Shown here: positions 1 to 7,574 of the stretch, piece by piece | Layout: each line of letters starts with the position of its first letter | Position numbering within the stretch: position 1 is the stretch's first letter | DNA from: Streptomyces spiroverticillatus | Lineage (GTDB): Bacteria; Actinomycetota; Actinomycetes; Streptomycetales; Streptomycetaceae | Direction of reading: 5' to 3' | Assembly (NCBI GenBank): GCA_014650415.1 | Contig: BMUX01000003.1 | Location: 124,001 to 188,000, forward strand | DNA: 64,000 bases | Position numbers and translations under genes: made by a program | Notes under the pieces: generated by a model | The model's input: only the letters and a program-made list of their open reading frames with translations | What the model was told of the DNA's origin: nothing | Database searches by the model: none

Positions 1-747
1 CTGGGGCAGGCCGAGGCGGGCGCGGGCGGCGGCGCGGCCGTCGCCGGGGCGGAAGCGCTCCAGGTTCACGCCGGGGTGCACGACGGCGACGCGGCCCGGG
101 TCGGCCTCGTAGAAGCGGACCAGCTCGTCGGCCTCCTCGGCGGTGTTCGCGATGAGGCGGTCGGCGGCGCGGACGATCTGGGTCTCGCCGATGACGCGGG
201 CGGCGGGCTCGGGGGTGTCGCCCTCGGCGAGGGAGGCGTTCTTGACCTTGGCCATGGTGTGCATGGCGTGGACGAGGGGGACGCCCCAGCGTTCGGCGGC
301 GAGCCAGCCGACGTGGCCGGAGAGCCAGTAGTGGGAGTGGACGAGGTCGTAGTAGCCGGGGCGCTGGCCGGCCCAGGCCTGCATCACGCCGTGGGTGAAG
401 GCGCAGAGCTGGGCGGGCAGCTCCTCCTTGGCGAGTCCTTCGTACGGTCCTGCGTCGACGTGGCGGACCAGGACGCCGGGGGCGAGCTCCACGCGGGGCG
501 GGAGGCCGCCGGTGGTGGCGCGGGTGAAGATCTCGACCTCGATGTTGATCGCGGCCAGGCGCTTGGCGAGCTCGACGATGTAGACGTTCATGCCGCCCGC
601 GTCGCCGGTGCCGGGCTGGTGCAGCGGTGAGGTGTGCACGCTGAGCATGGCCACGCGGCGCGGCTTGCGCGGGGTGCCGGGCAGGCGCAGGCGCGGCGGG
701 GTCGCCGCGGCCAGTGTGCCGGTGAGTCGGGAGACGTACTGGCTCAC
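1..747 (-). CDS. mshA: MshA, D-inositol-3-phosphate glycosyltransferase (partial, C-terminus outside window)
   Basis: The first committed enzyme of mycothiol synthesis; it transfers GlcNAc from UDP-GlcNAc to 1-D-myo-inositol 3-phosphate in the cytoplasm. The visible 249 codons carry the MshA N-terminal hallmarks: the block [19 protein letters not shown] near residue 40, then [14 protein letters not shown] and [11 protein letters not shown], typical of GT4 retaining glycosyltransferases. The gene runs off the left edge, so the second Rossmann domain is not seen. GTG at 747 is chosen because GAGAGGA lies about 9 bases upstream; an in-frame ATG at 780 would add 11 residues but lacks a ribosome site. 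It is divergent from the methyltransferase-like gene at 904. Confidence 0.95.
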   Translation of the reverse strand, partial: MSQYVSRLTGTLAAATPPRLRLPGTPRKPRRVAMLSVHTSPLHQPGTGDAGGMNVYIVELAKRLAAINIEVEIFTRATTGGLPPRVELAPGVLVRHVDAGPYEGLAKEELPAQLCAFTHGVMQAWAGQRPGYYDLVHSHYWLSGHVGWLAAERWGVPLVHAMHTMAKVKNASLAEGDTPEPAARVIGETQIVRAADRLIANTAEEADELVRFYEADPGRVAVVHPGVNLERFRPGDGRAAARARLGLPQ

Positions 748-903
748 GTCGACGGTCCTCTCGACTGACTGCGCGGGCATGCCAAGGGAGGGCGGTGCCG
801 CCCTTCCGAAGGGGGAGAACAGCGGAATTCCGCGGTCCATTTCCAGTTTGCCAAATCATTGCCAAGCGGCTCGGCGCGTCCCTCGCGCTTTAGGATTTCG
901 CTC

Positions 904-1776
904 ATGGCCTCCCGCACCACTCCCTCGCGCCCCGTCGGCGCCGTCACCCGGGGGACCACCAACCCGAACCGGCTGCGGCGCATGGACCGCTGGATCGCCG
1001 CCGTGCACGGTCAGGCGCTGCGGCGTACGGAAGGGGCGGTGGCCGTCGACCTGGGGTACGGGGCCGCACCCTGGACGGCGGTGGAACTGCTGGGTCGGCT
1101 GCGGACGGCGGCGCCGCGCGTCGAGGTGACCGGTATTGAGATCGAGCCCGCGCGGGTGGCGGGGGCGAAGCCGTACGAACGGGAGGGGCTGACCTTCCGG
1201 CACGGGGGCTTCGAGGTGCCGCTCGACGGGGGGCGGCGGCCGATGCTGATCCGTGCGGCGAACGTACTTCGACAGTACGACGAGGAGCAGGTGGCCGCCG
1301 TCTGGGAGCGGTTGCGGGGGCGGCTGGCGCCGGGCGGGCTGCTGGTGGAGGGGACCTGCGACGAGATCGGGCGGCGGCACGTGTGGGTGGCGCTGGGGCC
1401 CGAGGGGCCCCGGACGGTGACGTTCGCGGCGCGGCTGGCGTCGCTGGAGAAGCCGTCGGACCTGGCGGAGCGGCTGCCGAAGGCGCTGATCCACCGCAAT
1501 GTGCCGGGTGAGCCGGTGCACGCGTTCCTGCGGGACTTCGACCGGGCGTGGGCGGCGGCGGCGCCGTTCGCGTCGCTGGGGGTGCGGCAGCGGTGGGTGC
1601 GGGCGGTGCGGGATCTGGCGGTCGACTGGCCGGTTCGCGGGCCGCATTCCGCTGCCGGGCACGCTCCGGCGGACGGGGAGCGGCGGTGGCGGCAGGGGGA
1701 GGTCACGGTGCGGTGGGAGGCGTTGGCGCCCCGGAGCGGGGAGGCACCGGCCCTCCGGAATGCCACATACCGGTGA
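904..1776 (+). CDS. Class I SAM-dependent methyltransferase-like protein
   Basis: 290 residues. After a basic N-terminus comes a Rossmann-type motif I (VAVDLGYGAAPWTAVELL, about residues 45-62), an acidic residue ending the next strand (TGIEIEPARV), and LAPGGLLVEGTCDEIG resembling the post-motif segment. This is the methyltransferase-like protein usually found beside mshA in Streptomyces. The substrate is unknown and the fold call rests on motifs only. ATG 904 is preferred because earlier in-frame sequence overlaps the region upstream of mshA and has no ribosome site. The 217 bases after it, up to the NlpC/P60 gene, show no gene. Confidence 0.8.
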   Translation: MASRTTPSRPVGAVTRGTTNPNRLRRMDRWIAAVHGQALRRTEGAVAVDLGYGAAPWTAVELLGRLRTAAPRVEVTGIEIEPARVAGAKPYEREGLTFRHGGFEVPLDGGRRPMLIRAANVLRQYDEEQVAAVWERLRGRLAPGGLLVEGTCDEIGRRHVWVALGPEGPRTVTFAARLASLEKPSDLAERLPKALIHRNVPGEPVHAFLRDFDRAWAAAAPFASLGVRQRWVRAVRDLAVDWPVRGPHSAAGHAPADGERRWRQGEVTVRWEALAPRSGEAPALRNATYR

Positions 1777-1993
1777 ATATCGGGGGACTTTCCGCTCGCT
1801 GGGCACTTTTGGGGAACGGGAATTCGATCTCGTTCGTCGGACGGGTGTGCAGGGAAGGGCCGGACGGTTCTTGGGGGTTGTGAGGGGATGCTGATGCGGC
1901 CTCTGTCGCTTTGACGGGAGGCGTGGCAGCATCTCGACAGCACCGCCAGGTTACTGACGGTAAATCAGATTCGACTTGTTCCGGGGGGAGCTC

Positions 1994-3064
1994 GTGAACC
2001 GACGCCGTAGCAGTGGCTGGGGTGGGGGTCGCCGCGTCACGACCGCTGTGGCAGTGGCCTGCGCGCTGAGCGTGCTGGTGCTGCCGGGTCAGGCGTCCGC
2101 CGCCCCGGAGCCGCCGCCCGCCGGGGGCTCGGGCCAGAGCCTCGAAGACGTACGAAGAGAGATCGACGAGCTCTACCGCAAGGCCGCCGTCGCCACCGAC
2201 GCCTACAACCTCGCCGAGGACCAGGCGCAGGGGCAGTCCGGCGAGATCGTGAAGCTGGCCCAGACGATCGTGGCCGGCGAGCAGAAGATCAACAAGCTGA
2301 AGGACCGGCTCGGCGCGCAGGCCCGCGCCCAGTACCGCACGGGCGGTGTGCCGCAGAGCGCCCGGCTGATGCTCAGCGGGAACCCGGACCTCTTCCTGCG
2401 CGGCGCCGCCCGCATGCAGCAGGGCGAGTCGGCGGTCAAGGGAATGCTGGAGGAGCTCAAGCGCACCCAGGAGGACCTGCGTACGTACTCCGCGGACGCC
2501 AGCACCCAGTGGACCAAGCTGGAGGCCAACCGCAAGAGCAAGGAGAAGGCCCGCCAGGAGATCAAGAAGCAGATCGACGCCGCCGAGAAGATCGAGTCGA
2601 AGCTGGCGTCGAAGGACCGGGCCAAGATGCGGGAGCTGGAGCGCGAGGCGGAGTACCGCGCGCAGCAGGCCTGGATGAGCTCCGGTGCGCTGGGCAGCGG
2701 CGGGGGCGCGGGGACGAGCCAGGGCAAGCGGGCCGTGGCGTACGCGATGGACCAGATAGGCGACCCGTACGTGTGGGGTGCCGAGGGACCGTACGCCTTC
2801 GACTGCTCGGGGCTCACCCAGCAGGCGTGGATCTCGGCGGGGCGCGGGATACCGCGCACCTCGCAGGAGCAGTGGCGGCTGCTGCCGAGGGTGCCGGTGT
2901 CGCAGATGCGGCCCGGGGACCTGATCATCTACTTCGCCGACGCGAGCCACGTCGCGATGTACATAGGCAACGGCGCGATGGTCCACGCCCCCCGCCCGGG
3001 GCGGAACGTGACGGTGGCGGGCGCGGGCTCGATGCCGATCCTGGGGGTCGTGCGACCGGGGTAG
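1994..3064 (+). CDS. Secreted NlpC/P60 peptidoglycan endopeptidase
   Basis: 356 residues. A basic start followed by a hydrophobic stretch and an ASA-APE site indicate Sec export (signal peptide about residues 1-37). Residues about 45-230 are charged and predicted coiled coil, and the C-terminal 120 residues form an NlpC/P60 domain. The catalytic Cys lies in FDCSGLTQ, a His in ASHVAMYIG, and the third polar position in MVHAPRPG. The family cuts D-Glu-meso-DAP or equivalent bonds in stem peptides; the coiled coil is typical of RipA/Cwl-like hydrolases whose activity is held in check. GTG 1994 follows GGGGGGAG at a good distance. It stands as a single gene with 217 bases of upstream sequence. 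Confidence 0.93.
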   Translation: MNRRRSSGWGGGRRVTTAVAVACALSVLVLPGQASAAPEPPPAGGSGQSLEDVRREIDELYRKAAVATDAYNLAEDQAQGQSGEIVKLAQTIVAGEQKINKLKDRLGAQARAQYRTGGVPQSARLMLSGNPDLFLRGAARMQQGESAVKGMLEELKRTQEDLRTYSADASTQWTKLEANRKSKEKARQEIKKQIDAAEKIESKLASKDRAKMRELEREAEYRAQQAWMSSGALGSGGGAGTSQGKRAVAYAMDQIGDPYVWGAEGPYAFDCSGLTQQAWISAGRGIPRTSQEQWRLLPRVPVSQMRPGDLIIYFADASHVAMYIGNGAMVHAPRPGRNVTVAGAGSMPILGVVRPG

Positions 3065-3368
3065 CGCATCCGTCCCGGGGATCGTGCGGCCGGGGCAGGC
3101 GGGGCGTGCGGCCGGGGTGGCGCGCGGGGTCGGCCCCGCCCCCGTACGGCGTGATCTTTGTCATGGGAACGGGAGCGGCGGAACCGGCCTCGGCCCCCCG
3201 GCGGAACCCGGTCATGCCGGGCCGCAAGCGGTGAAAACTCCCGGCATATGACCGGGGCGGATTCGTGAACGCCATTCCGCTCGCCCGCCGGGTACCGCTA
3301 AGGTCCCCGTTTGGCGGGGCGTCGCTCGGCGTCCCACCGCCCTCGGGGGGAGGGAAGGAACCGAACCG
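3065..3368. other. Intergenic region between NlpC/P60 and PP2C genes
   Basis: 304 bases without a convincing gene. A short GC hairpin at 3124-3139 (GCGGGG, loop TCGG, CCCCGC) could end transcription of the upstream gene, though without a T-run. A GGGAGGAAGG ribosome site precedes the ATG at 3369. No clear promoter hexamers could be assigned by eye. Confidence 0.4.
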
Positions 3369-4739
3369 ATGCCCGTACCCATACCGCGGCAGAGAGCAGT
3401 GCCCGCCGTGGAAAGCGACGGACAAGGCGGCTCTTCGCACTCCGCTCCGCAGCAGCCGGCCGACCTCACGCTGCTGGTCATCGAGAACGACCCGGCGGAC
3501 GCCGTCGCCGTACCCGACCTGCTGGACCACGACTCCGCGGGCGGCGGCCGGGTCCGCGTGCGCACCGCCCGCAACCTCACCGAGGCCCACCGGCTGCTCA
3601 CCGACGACGTGCACTGCATCCTGCTCGACCTGGACCTGCCGGGCTGCGGCCACTGCCCCTCGTGCACGGCGGAGCCCGGACACGCGCTGGGCGCGCTGCA
3701 CGACGTACTGCGGATGGCCCCGCACCACGCCGTCCTCGCGCTCACCCCGTCCGACCGCCCCGAGCACGCCGCGGACGCGGTGCGGGCCGGGGCGCAGGAC
3801 TACCTGTTCCGCGACGAGCTGGACGGGCGGCTGCTGAGCCGGGCCATCCGGTACGCGGTGGAGCGCAAGCGCGCCGACACCGCCTCGTACAAACTGGCCG
3901 AGTCCCGGCTGCACGCGCAGGAGAACGCCCGCCTGGAGCGCGGGCTGCTGCCGACGCCGCTCCTTGAGGGCTCCGACCTGAAGTTCGCCGCCCGCTACCG
4001 GCCGGGGCGCTCCCGGGCACTGCTCGGCGGGGACTTCTACGACACCGTCCGCACCCCGGACGGCACCGTCCACGCGATGATCGGCGACGTCTGCGGCCAC
4101 GGCCCCGACGAGGCGGCGCTCGGCGTGGAACTGCGCATCGCCTGGCGGGCGTTGACCTTCGCGGGCCTGTGCGGGGACGAGCTGCTCTCCACCCTCCAGC
4201 GGGTCCTGGAGCACGAGCGGGAGAGCGAGGAGATCTTCGCGACGCTCTGCACGGTCGACATCGCACCCGACGGCCGCCGGGCCGGCCTGTGCCTGGCCGG
4301 GCACCCGGCACCACTGATCGCCCGGCACGGGCAGCTCGCCCAGCTGATGCCGTACGACGGCGGCGGCCCGGCGCTCGGCCTGCTGCCGCACGCCCGCTGG
4401 CCGCGCAGCCAGGTCGAACTGGGCGGGGCCTGGAGCCTGTTGATGTACACGGACGGCCTGATCGAGGGCAAGATCGCCGGGACCGACGGCTCGGGCCGCC
4501 CGGTGCGGCTCGGCCAGGACGGCATGGTCGCGATGATCAACCGTCAGCTGTCGGAGGGGCTGCGGGGCGACGAGCTCCTGGAGGCCGCCATGACGCGCGT
4601 ACGCGAGCTGAACGGCGGCGAACTCACCGACGACGTCGCGCTGTTGCTGCTGGACCGGGACCTGAAAAGGGACCTGCAAAGGGACCCGGGCCGGGACCGC
4701 TCCGACGCAACCGCCAGGGCTCAGCGCCCGCCGTTGTAG
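3369..4739 (+). CDS. Response-regulator-linked PP2C/SpoIIE-type serine phosphatase
   Basis: 456 residues. After a 30-residue tail comes a REC-like receiver domain (about 33-160) with the phosphoacceptor strand CILLDLDLPG and a late GAQDYLFRDE loop. A linker coiled coil follows, then a PPM/SpoIIE phosphatase domain (about 205-435) with metal-binding motifs GGDFYD, GDVCGHG and ELTDDVALLLL. Such RsbU-like proteins dephosphorylate anti-sigma-factor antagonists, and receiver phosphorylation would gate the activity. No anti-sigma gene or kinase is adjacent, so the partner is unknown. The C-terminus, rich in Arg and Asp, overlaps the convergent DUF2516 gene by 19 bases. Confidence 0.9.
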   Translation: MPVPIPRQRAVPAVESDGQGGSSHSAPQQPADLTLLVIENDPADAVAVPDLLDHDSAGGGRVRVRTARNLTEAHRLLTDDVHCILLDLDLPGCGHCPSCTAEPGHALGALHDVLRMAPHHAVLALTPSDRPEHAADAVRAGAQDYLFRDELDGRLLSRAIRYAVERKRADTASYKLAESRLHAQENARLERGLLPTPLLEGSDLKFAARYRPGRSRALLGGDFYDTVRTPDGTVHAMIGDVCGHGPDEAALGVELRIAWRALTFAGLCGDELLSTLQRVLEHERESEEIFATLCTVDIAPDGRRAGLCLAGHPAPLIARHGQLAQLMPYDGGGPALGLLPHARWPRSQVELGGAWSLLMYTDGLIEGKIAGTDGSGRPVRLGQDGMVAMINRQLSEGLRGDELLEAAMTRVRELNGGELTDDVALLLLDRDLKRDLQRDPGRDRSDATARAQRPPL

Positions 4740-5059
4740 GGCCCGTACGGACCGTCACTGCTGCTGCCGCCGCTGCGCCGACCGCCGCCGGAGACCTGCC
4801 GGAGCGCGGGCCGCACGTCCACCAGGAAGACGATCGAGGCGACCAGCCCGGCGATCTGGAGGAACAGCATCGGCACCAGCAGGTTCACGACCGCCGTGAT
4901 GCCGAGGATGATCAGCCAGAAGTTCTTGGACTGCTTGTCGGCGGCCCGGTAGGCGTCCGCCCGCGCGGTCGCCGCCATGACCAGCGCGACCACCGCCGTG
5001 ATGAGGAAGACCCAGCCGACCACGAACATCAACGTGGCATCGAATCCCGAACGCAACAT
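4721..5059 (-). CDS. DUF2516 family membrane protein
   Basis: 112 residues with three hydrophobic segments (about 8-33, 48-67 and 70-84) and a Gly/Ser-rich polar tail (GGGRRSGGSSSDGPYG). It matches the small actinobacterial DUF2516 proteins found beside an XRE regulator in streptomycetes; function unknown. ATG 5059 is chosen because the next six codons upstream look unlike coding sequence; ATG 5077 is the alternative. It lies third in the minus-strand run XRE, HBHA-like, DUF2516, 124 bases after the HBHA-like gene, and could be co-transcribed. Confidence 0.8.
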   Translation of the reverse strand: MLRSGFDATLMFVVGWVFLITAVVALVMAATARADAYRAADKQSKNFWLIILGITAVVNLLVPMLFLQIAGLVASIVFLVDVRPALRQVSGGGRRSGGSSSDGPYGPYNGGR

Positions 5060-5183
5060 AACTGAGCACCGCCTCATCGGTTAGACCGCCTGGTGACCGC
5101 CCTGCCGCCCAAGGTACCGAAACGACGGACCGGACGCCCTCGCGGCGACCCGGCCCGTCGCATCCGGTCCGTGGAACGGCGGG

Positions 5184-5768
5184 CTACTTCTCCCCGGAGG
5201 CGTCGGCGGACGCAGCCGTCTTCTTGGCGGCGGCCTTGCGCGGCGCCGGGGTCTTCTTCGCCGGGGCGTCCTCGGCCTTCGTTTCCTCGGCCTTGGGCTC
5301 CTCGGCCTTGGGCTCCTCGGCCACCTTGGGCTCCGGGTCCGGCTCGACCGCGACGGCGATCTCGGCGATCTCCTCGGCGGCCTCGCCGCGCCACTGCTTC
5401 ACGGCCTGCTCGCCGTGCTCGGCGACCTTCTCGTACGCCTCACGGGCCTTGACCGCGTACTCGGCGGCCACACCCACGCCGCGCAGGGCGAGGTCCTGGG
5501 CGGTCTCGCCCAGCTTCTTCAGGTCGGTGTCGAAGGAGCCGACGATCTCGCCGAACTTGGCCTGGAGGGTGGCCTGCGCCTCCTTGGCCTGCGAAGTCAC
5601 CTTCTCCTGCACGGCCTTGGGGTCGGTCTGGCGCACCTTCTCGAAGCGCTCCGGCGCCTCGTCGGCGAGCTTCTTGGCCTGGCGGGCGGCGAGGTCGGCC
5701 GTACCGGCGAAGAAGTAGAGGGGGGTCGGGTCGGTGAGGGTCTTTCGCAGGTCATCGCTGATGGCCAT
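5184..5768 (-). CDS. HBHA-like alanine/lysine-rich coiled-coil protein
   Basis: 194 residues. The N-terminal two thirds are amphipathic helical (DLAARQAKKLADEAPERFEK and similar). The C-terminus is low-complexity: repeated EEPKAEEPKAEETKAED, then a basic AAAKKTAA tail. The architecture matches mycobacterial heparin-binding haemagglutinin-like proteins, which are surface-associated there; in Streptomyces the role is unknown. ATG 5768 follows GGGAGG with about 9 bases spacing. It begins 23 bases after the XRE gene, suggesting one operon. Confidence 0.75.
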   Translation of the reverse strand: MAISDDLRKTLTDPTPLYFFAGTADLAARQAKKLADEAPERFEKVRQTDPKAVQEKVTSQAKEAQATLQAKFGEIVGSFDTDLKKLGETAQDLALRGVGVAAEYAVKAREAYEKVAEHGEQAVKQWRGEAAEEIAEIAVAVEPDPEPKVAEEPKAEEPKAEETKAEDAPAKKTPAPRKAAAKKTAASADASGEK

Positions 5769-5791
5769 AACTGTGGTCCTCCCGGATCGCA

Positions 5792-6193
5792 TCAGTGTGA
5801 GGGTGGCGCTTCACTGCCGGCACCGGGGGCGTCCTGATTCCCGTTCTCCGCCGCGTTCTCCTTGCGGAAGGACTCGTAGATCTGGAGCAGCACCTGCTTC
5901 TGCCGCTCGTTGATCAGCGGGTCGGCCAGGATGACGGCGGGCGTCTCCAGCTCGTCCCGGTCCTTCTCGTCGAGGATTCCGGCCTGCACGTACAGCGTCT
6001 CGGCGGAGATCCGCAGCGCCTTCGCGAGCTGCTGGAGGATGTCCGCGCTGGGCTTGCGCAGGCCACGTTCGATCTGGCTGAGGTACGGGTTGGACACCCC
6101 GGCCGCATCGGCGAGCTGCCGCAACGAGAGCTGCGCGTTGCGGCGCTGCTCCCGCAGGTACTCCCCGAGGTTGCCGACGTTCAGTGAAGCCAT
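5792..6193 (-). CDS. XRE-family helix-turn-helix regulator
   Basis: 133 residues. A Cro/C1-type HTH covers about residues 8-65 (LREQRRNAQLSLRQLADAAG, VSNPYLSQIERG). A C-terminal helical region (INERQKQVLLQIYESFRKEN) follows, then an acidic and Pro-rich tail. ATG 6193 gives the usual short N-terminus; longer in-frame sequence would run into the transposon end at 6273 and is not part of the native gene. A perfect 28-bp palindrome 27 bases upstream is a likely autoregulatory operator. The HBHA-like gene follows in the same direction. Confidence 0.88.
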   Translation of the reverse strand: MASLNVGNLGEYLREQRRNAQLSLRQLADAAGVSNPYLSQIERGLRKPSADILQQLAKALRISAETLYVQAGILDEKDRDELETPAVILADPLINERQKQVLLQIYESFRKENAAENGNQDAPGAGSEAPPSH

Positions 6194-6219
6194 GCTCCGA
6201 TGGTGCACCCACTGCGCTA

Positions 6220-6247
6220 ACTTTTGCAAGCACGTGCTTGCAAAAGT
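6220..6247. promoter_or_regulatory. Perfect 28-bp palindrome, probable operator of the XRE gene
   Basis: Each arm is 14 bases (ACTTTTGCAAGCAC and its exact complement) with no spacer; the core is TTGCAAGCACGTGCTTGCAA. It lies 27-54 bases before the XRE start codon, where a repressor would overlap the promoter. It ends 20 bases short of the transposon target duplication, so the insertion left the operator intact but replaced everything further upstream. Confidence 0.7.
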
Positions 6248-6267
6248 GGTCCACGCCACGCGAACCC

Positions 6268-6272
6268 GTTGT
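6268..6272. repeat. Left copy of 5-bp target-site duplication GTTGT
   Basis: GTTGT directly abuts the left terminal TGTGAC of the Tn7-like element. The same five bases directly follow the right terminus at 24676-24680. Five-base duplications are characteristic of Tn7/Tn5053-type transposition. Confidence 0.93.
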
Positions 6273-6326
6273 TGTGACTGAGCACGGTAGGTGTCGTATT
6301 TGCGCGACAGCTGTCGCCATCCAGGT
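6273..6326. repeat. Left end of Tn7-like element: terminal inverted repeat plus TGTCG sites
   Basis: The terminal 25 bases (6273-6297) match the right end with one mismatch. Within and beyond them are TGTCGTATTTGCGCG at 6292-6306 and TGTCGCCATCCAGGT at 6312-6326. These resemble the right-end repeats and are probable TnsB-binding sites. They are packed closer (20 bases) than on the right, an asymmetry also known from Tn7 ends. Confidence 0.8.
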
Positions 6327-6378
6327 CCAGTCGGAAATTGTGGGGTGGTTTCGGGCTGCGGAGCCATAGATTGGCGCT

Positions 6379-7413
6379 ATGCCCGATTTTGCGCATGCCG
6401 AGGCCACGGCCTGGCGCGCTCTCGGCGTCATCGACCAGCTGCTGGCCGCCCGCGACAGGATGGCCTCCGGAGTTGGCGGCATCGGCTTCCTCCGCGAACA
6501 CGAGGCAGTGGCACCAGTCGCGTGGAGCTGGTGGATGCTCATTTCGGACTCCGCCCGCGTGGTGGCGGAGGCGGCCAAGAATGGTAACGGGTTCGTCGTC
6601 GCACCGGTGATGCGGAACCTGATGACGCACGCGGTGGCGATGGCCTGGCTCGTCGACGGCGGCGACGCCGCGGTGCAGGCCGTTGACGCCTACAGCGACA
6701 ACCAGCTCCTCAAGCTGATCACTAACGCGAAGCGAGCTGGGTGGGATGTCGAGGGAGACGAGGTCGAGACAAAGGTCCGTGCCGCTGTCGACGAACGCAC
6801 CGCCCACCCGGCCCCTGAGGTTGTCCGGCTGACGAACGAGATCCGCAACACCGCCGACCTGATGGCGGCATTCGGAGAGCAGGAAGGCTATCTGCCCTAC
6901 CGGCACCTCAGCTCCTACTCCCACACCACACGAGAGACAGCGCAGCTGTATCTCCATCGCACACGGGCCGGCGGCTGGGAACTGCGCAACAAGCCCAGGG
7001 AGAGTGGCCTGAACGACGTCACTTGGACGGCCGTCTGCCTGATCCAGGCCGGCCGGATCCTTGACTCCATCCTCAGCGAGCAGTTGCTGGCCGAGGAGCT
7101 TGACCAGGCCACCGCGCACCTCGGTATCTCTGGGGACATCGTCCCTCGGATCGCCTTCGCCGGGACGCCGCCAACTGACGTGGGCGACGCCCAGCTTCGG
7201 CGAGCAAGATGCCGATCCCGTCGCCACGGCGGGATAGCGCCATATCGGGGCACGCTTATCGACGCCGCCTCGCCAGCAGATCCTCCAGGTCGGCGCAGTC
7301 GCGACCCGGCGCAGCGGCCGCGGCAACCGAATCGCCGTCCGGCTGGATCTTCGAACGTGGCAGCAGGTCCAGCCCGGCCCGGGTGTAGTCGATGCCGAAG
7401 CGGCGGCCCATAA
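6379..7413 (+). CDS. DUF5677-like cargo protein with altered C-terminus
   Basis: 344 residues; the first cargo gene, starting 106 bases inside the left end. Residues about 1-270 look like a natural helical protein with the DUF5677-type pattern: an aromatic helix (VAWSWWMLISDSARVV), MRNLMTHAVAMAWLVDGGD, and YRHLSSYSHTTRE. No enzymatic activity is known for this family. Residues after about 285 are Arg/Pro/Gly-rich, and the last stretch is the antisense reading of an IS630 transposase remnant (7256-7519). The original 3' end was probably lost and replaced. The gene may be functional or decaying. Confidence 0.6.
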   Translation: MPDFAHAEATAWRALGVIDQLLAARDRMASGVGGIGFLREHEAVAPVAWSWWMLISDSARVVAEAAKNGNGFVVAPVMRNLMTHAVAMAWLVDGGDAAVQAVDAYSDNQLLKLITNAKRAGWDVEGDEVETKVRAAVDERTAHPAPEVVRLTNEIRNTADLMAAFGEQEGYLPYRHLSSYSHTTRETAQLYLHRTRAGGWELRNKPRESGLNDVTWTAVCLIQAGRILDSILSEQLLAEELDQATAHLGISGDIVPRIAFAGTPPTDVGDAQLRRARCRSRRHGGIAPYRGTLIDAASPADPPGRRSRDPAQRPRQPNRRPAGSSNVAAGPARPGCSRCRSGGP

Positions 7414-7519
7414 TCTCGGCGATCAGGGCCAGCGTCCAGCACTGATCGAGCCGGCCAAACGCGGCCGGACCGGACCGGCCTGACCGGACTCGACCTCCAA
7501 CCCCCGTGACCCCAGCCAT
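7256..7519 (-). pseudogene. IS630-family transposase remnant, central winged-helix part
   Basis: The frame encodes CWTLALIAEIMGRRFGIDY followed by TRAGLDLL, the winged helix-turn-helix segment found in the middle of IS630-type transposases (usual form WTLxRIAxxIxRRFGVxYTLxGxxxLL). After LLPRS the frame departs from the family, and the DDE domain is absent. The preceding SGRSGPAAFG corresponds to the usual DAGPAAYGW linker. It overlaps antisense the 3' end of the DUF5677-like gene. A matching N-terminal part lies on the same strand at 10744-10998. Confidence 0.7.
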
Positions 7520-7574
7520 TGGAGGTCTCTAGGTAGGCTCCCTCAGGCTAGAAGCCACACGACAGGGGGCTTAG

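Noticed and set aside
1777..1993. Possible c-di-AMP (ydaO) riboswitch upstream of the NlpC/P60 gene
   Set aside because: Such riboswitches precede some Streptomyces cell-wall hydrolases, but the conserved sequence blocks could not be recognised here.
1703..2986. Long minus-strand open frame opposite the NlpC/P60 gene
   Set aside because: Shadow of a GC-rich gene; the plus-strand frame has signal peptide, coiled coil and catalytic motifs, the minus frame has only Arg/Pro/Gly-rich sequence.
6193..6367. Extended N-terminus of the XRE regulator reaching 6367
   Set aside because: It crosses the transposon end at 6273 and the operator palindrome, so it cannot be native coding sequence.
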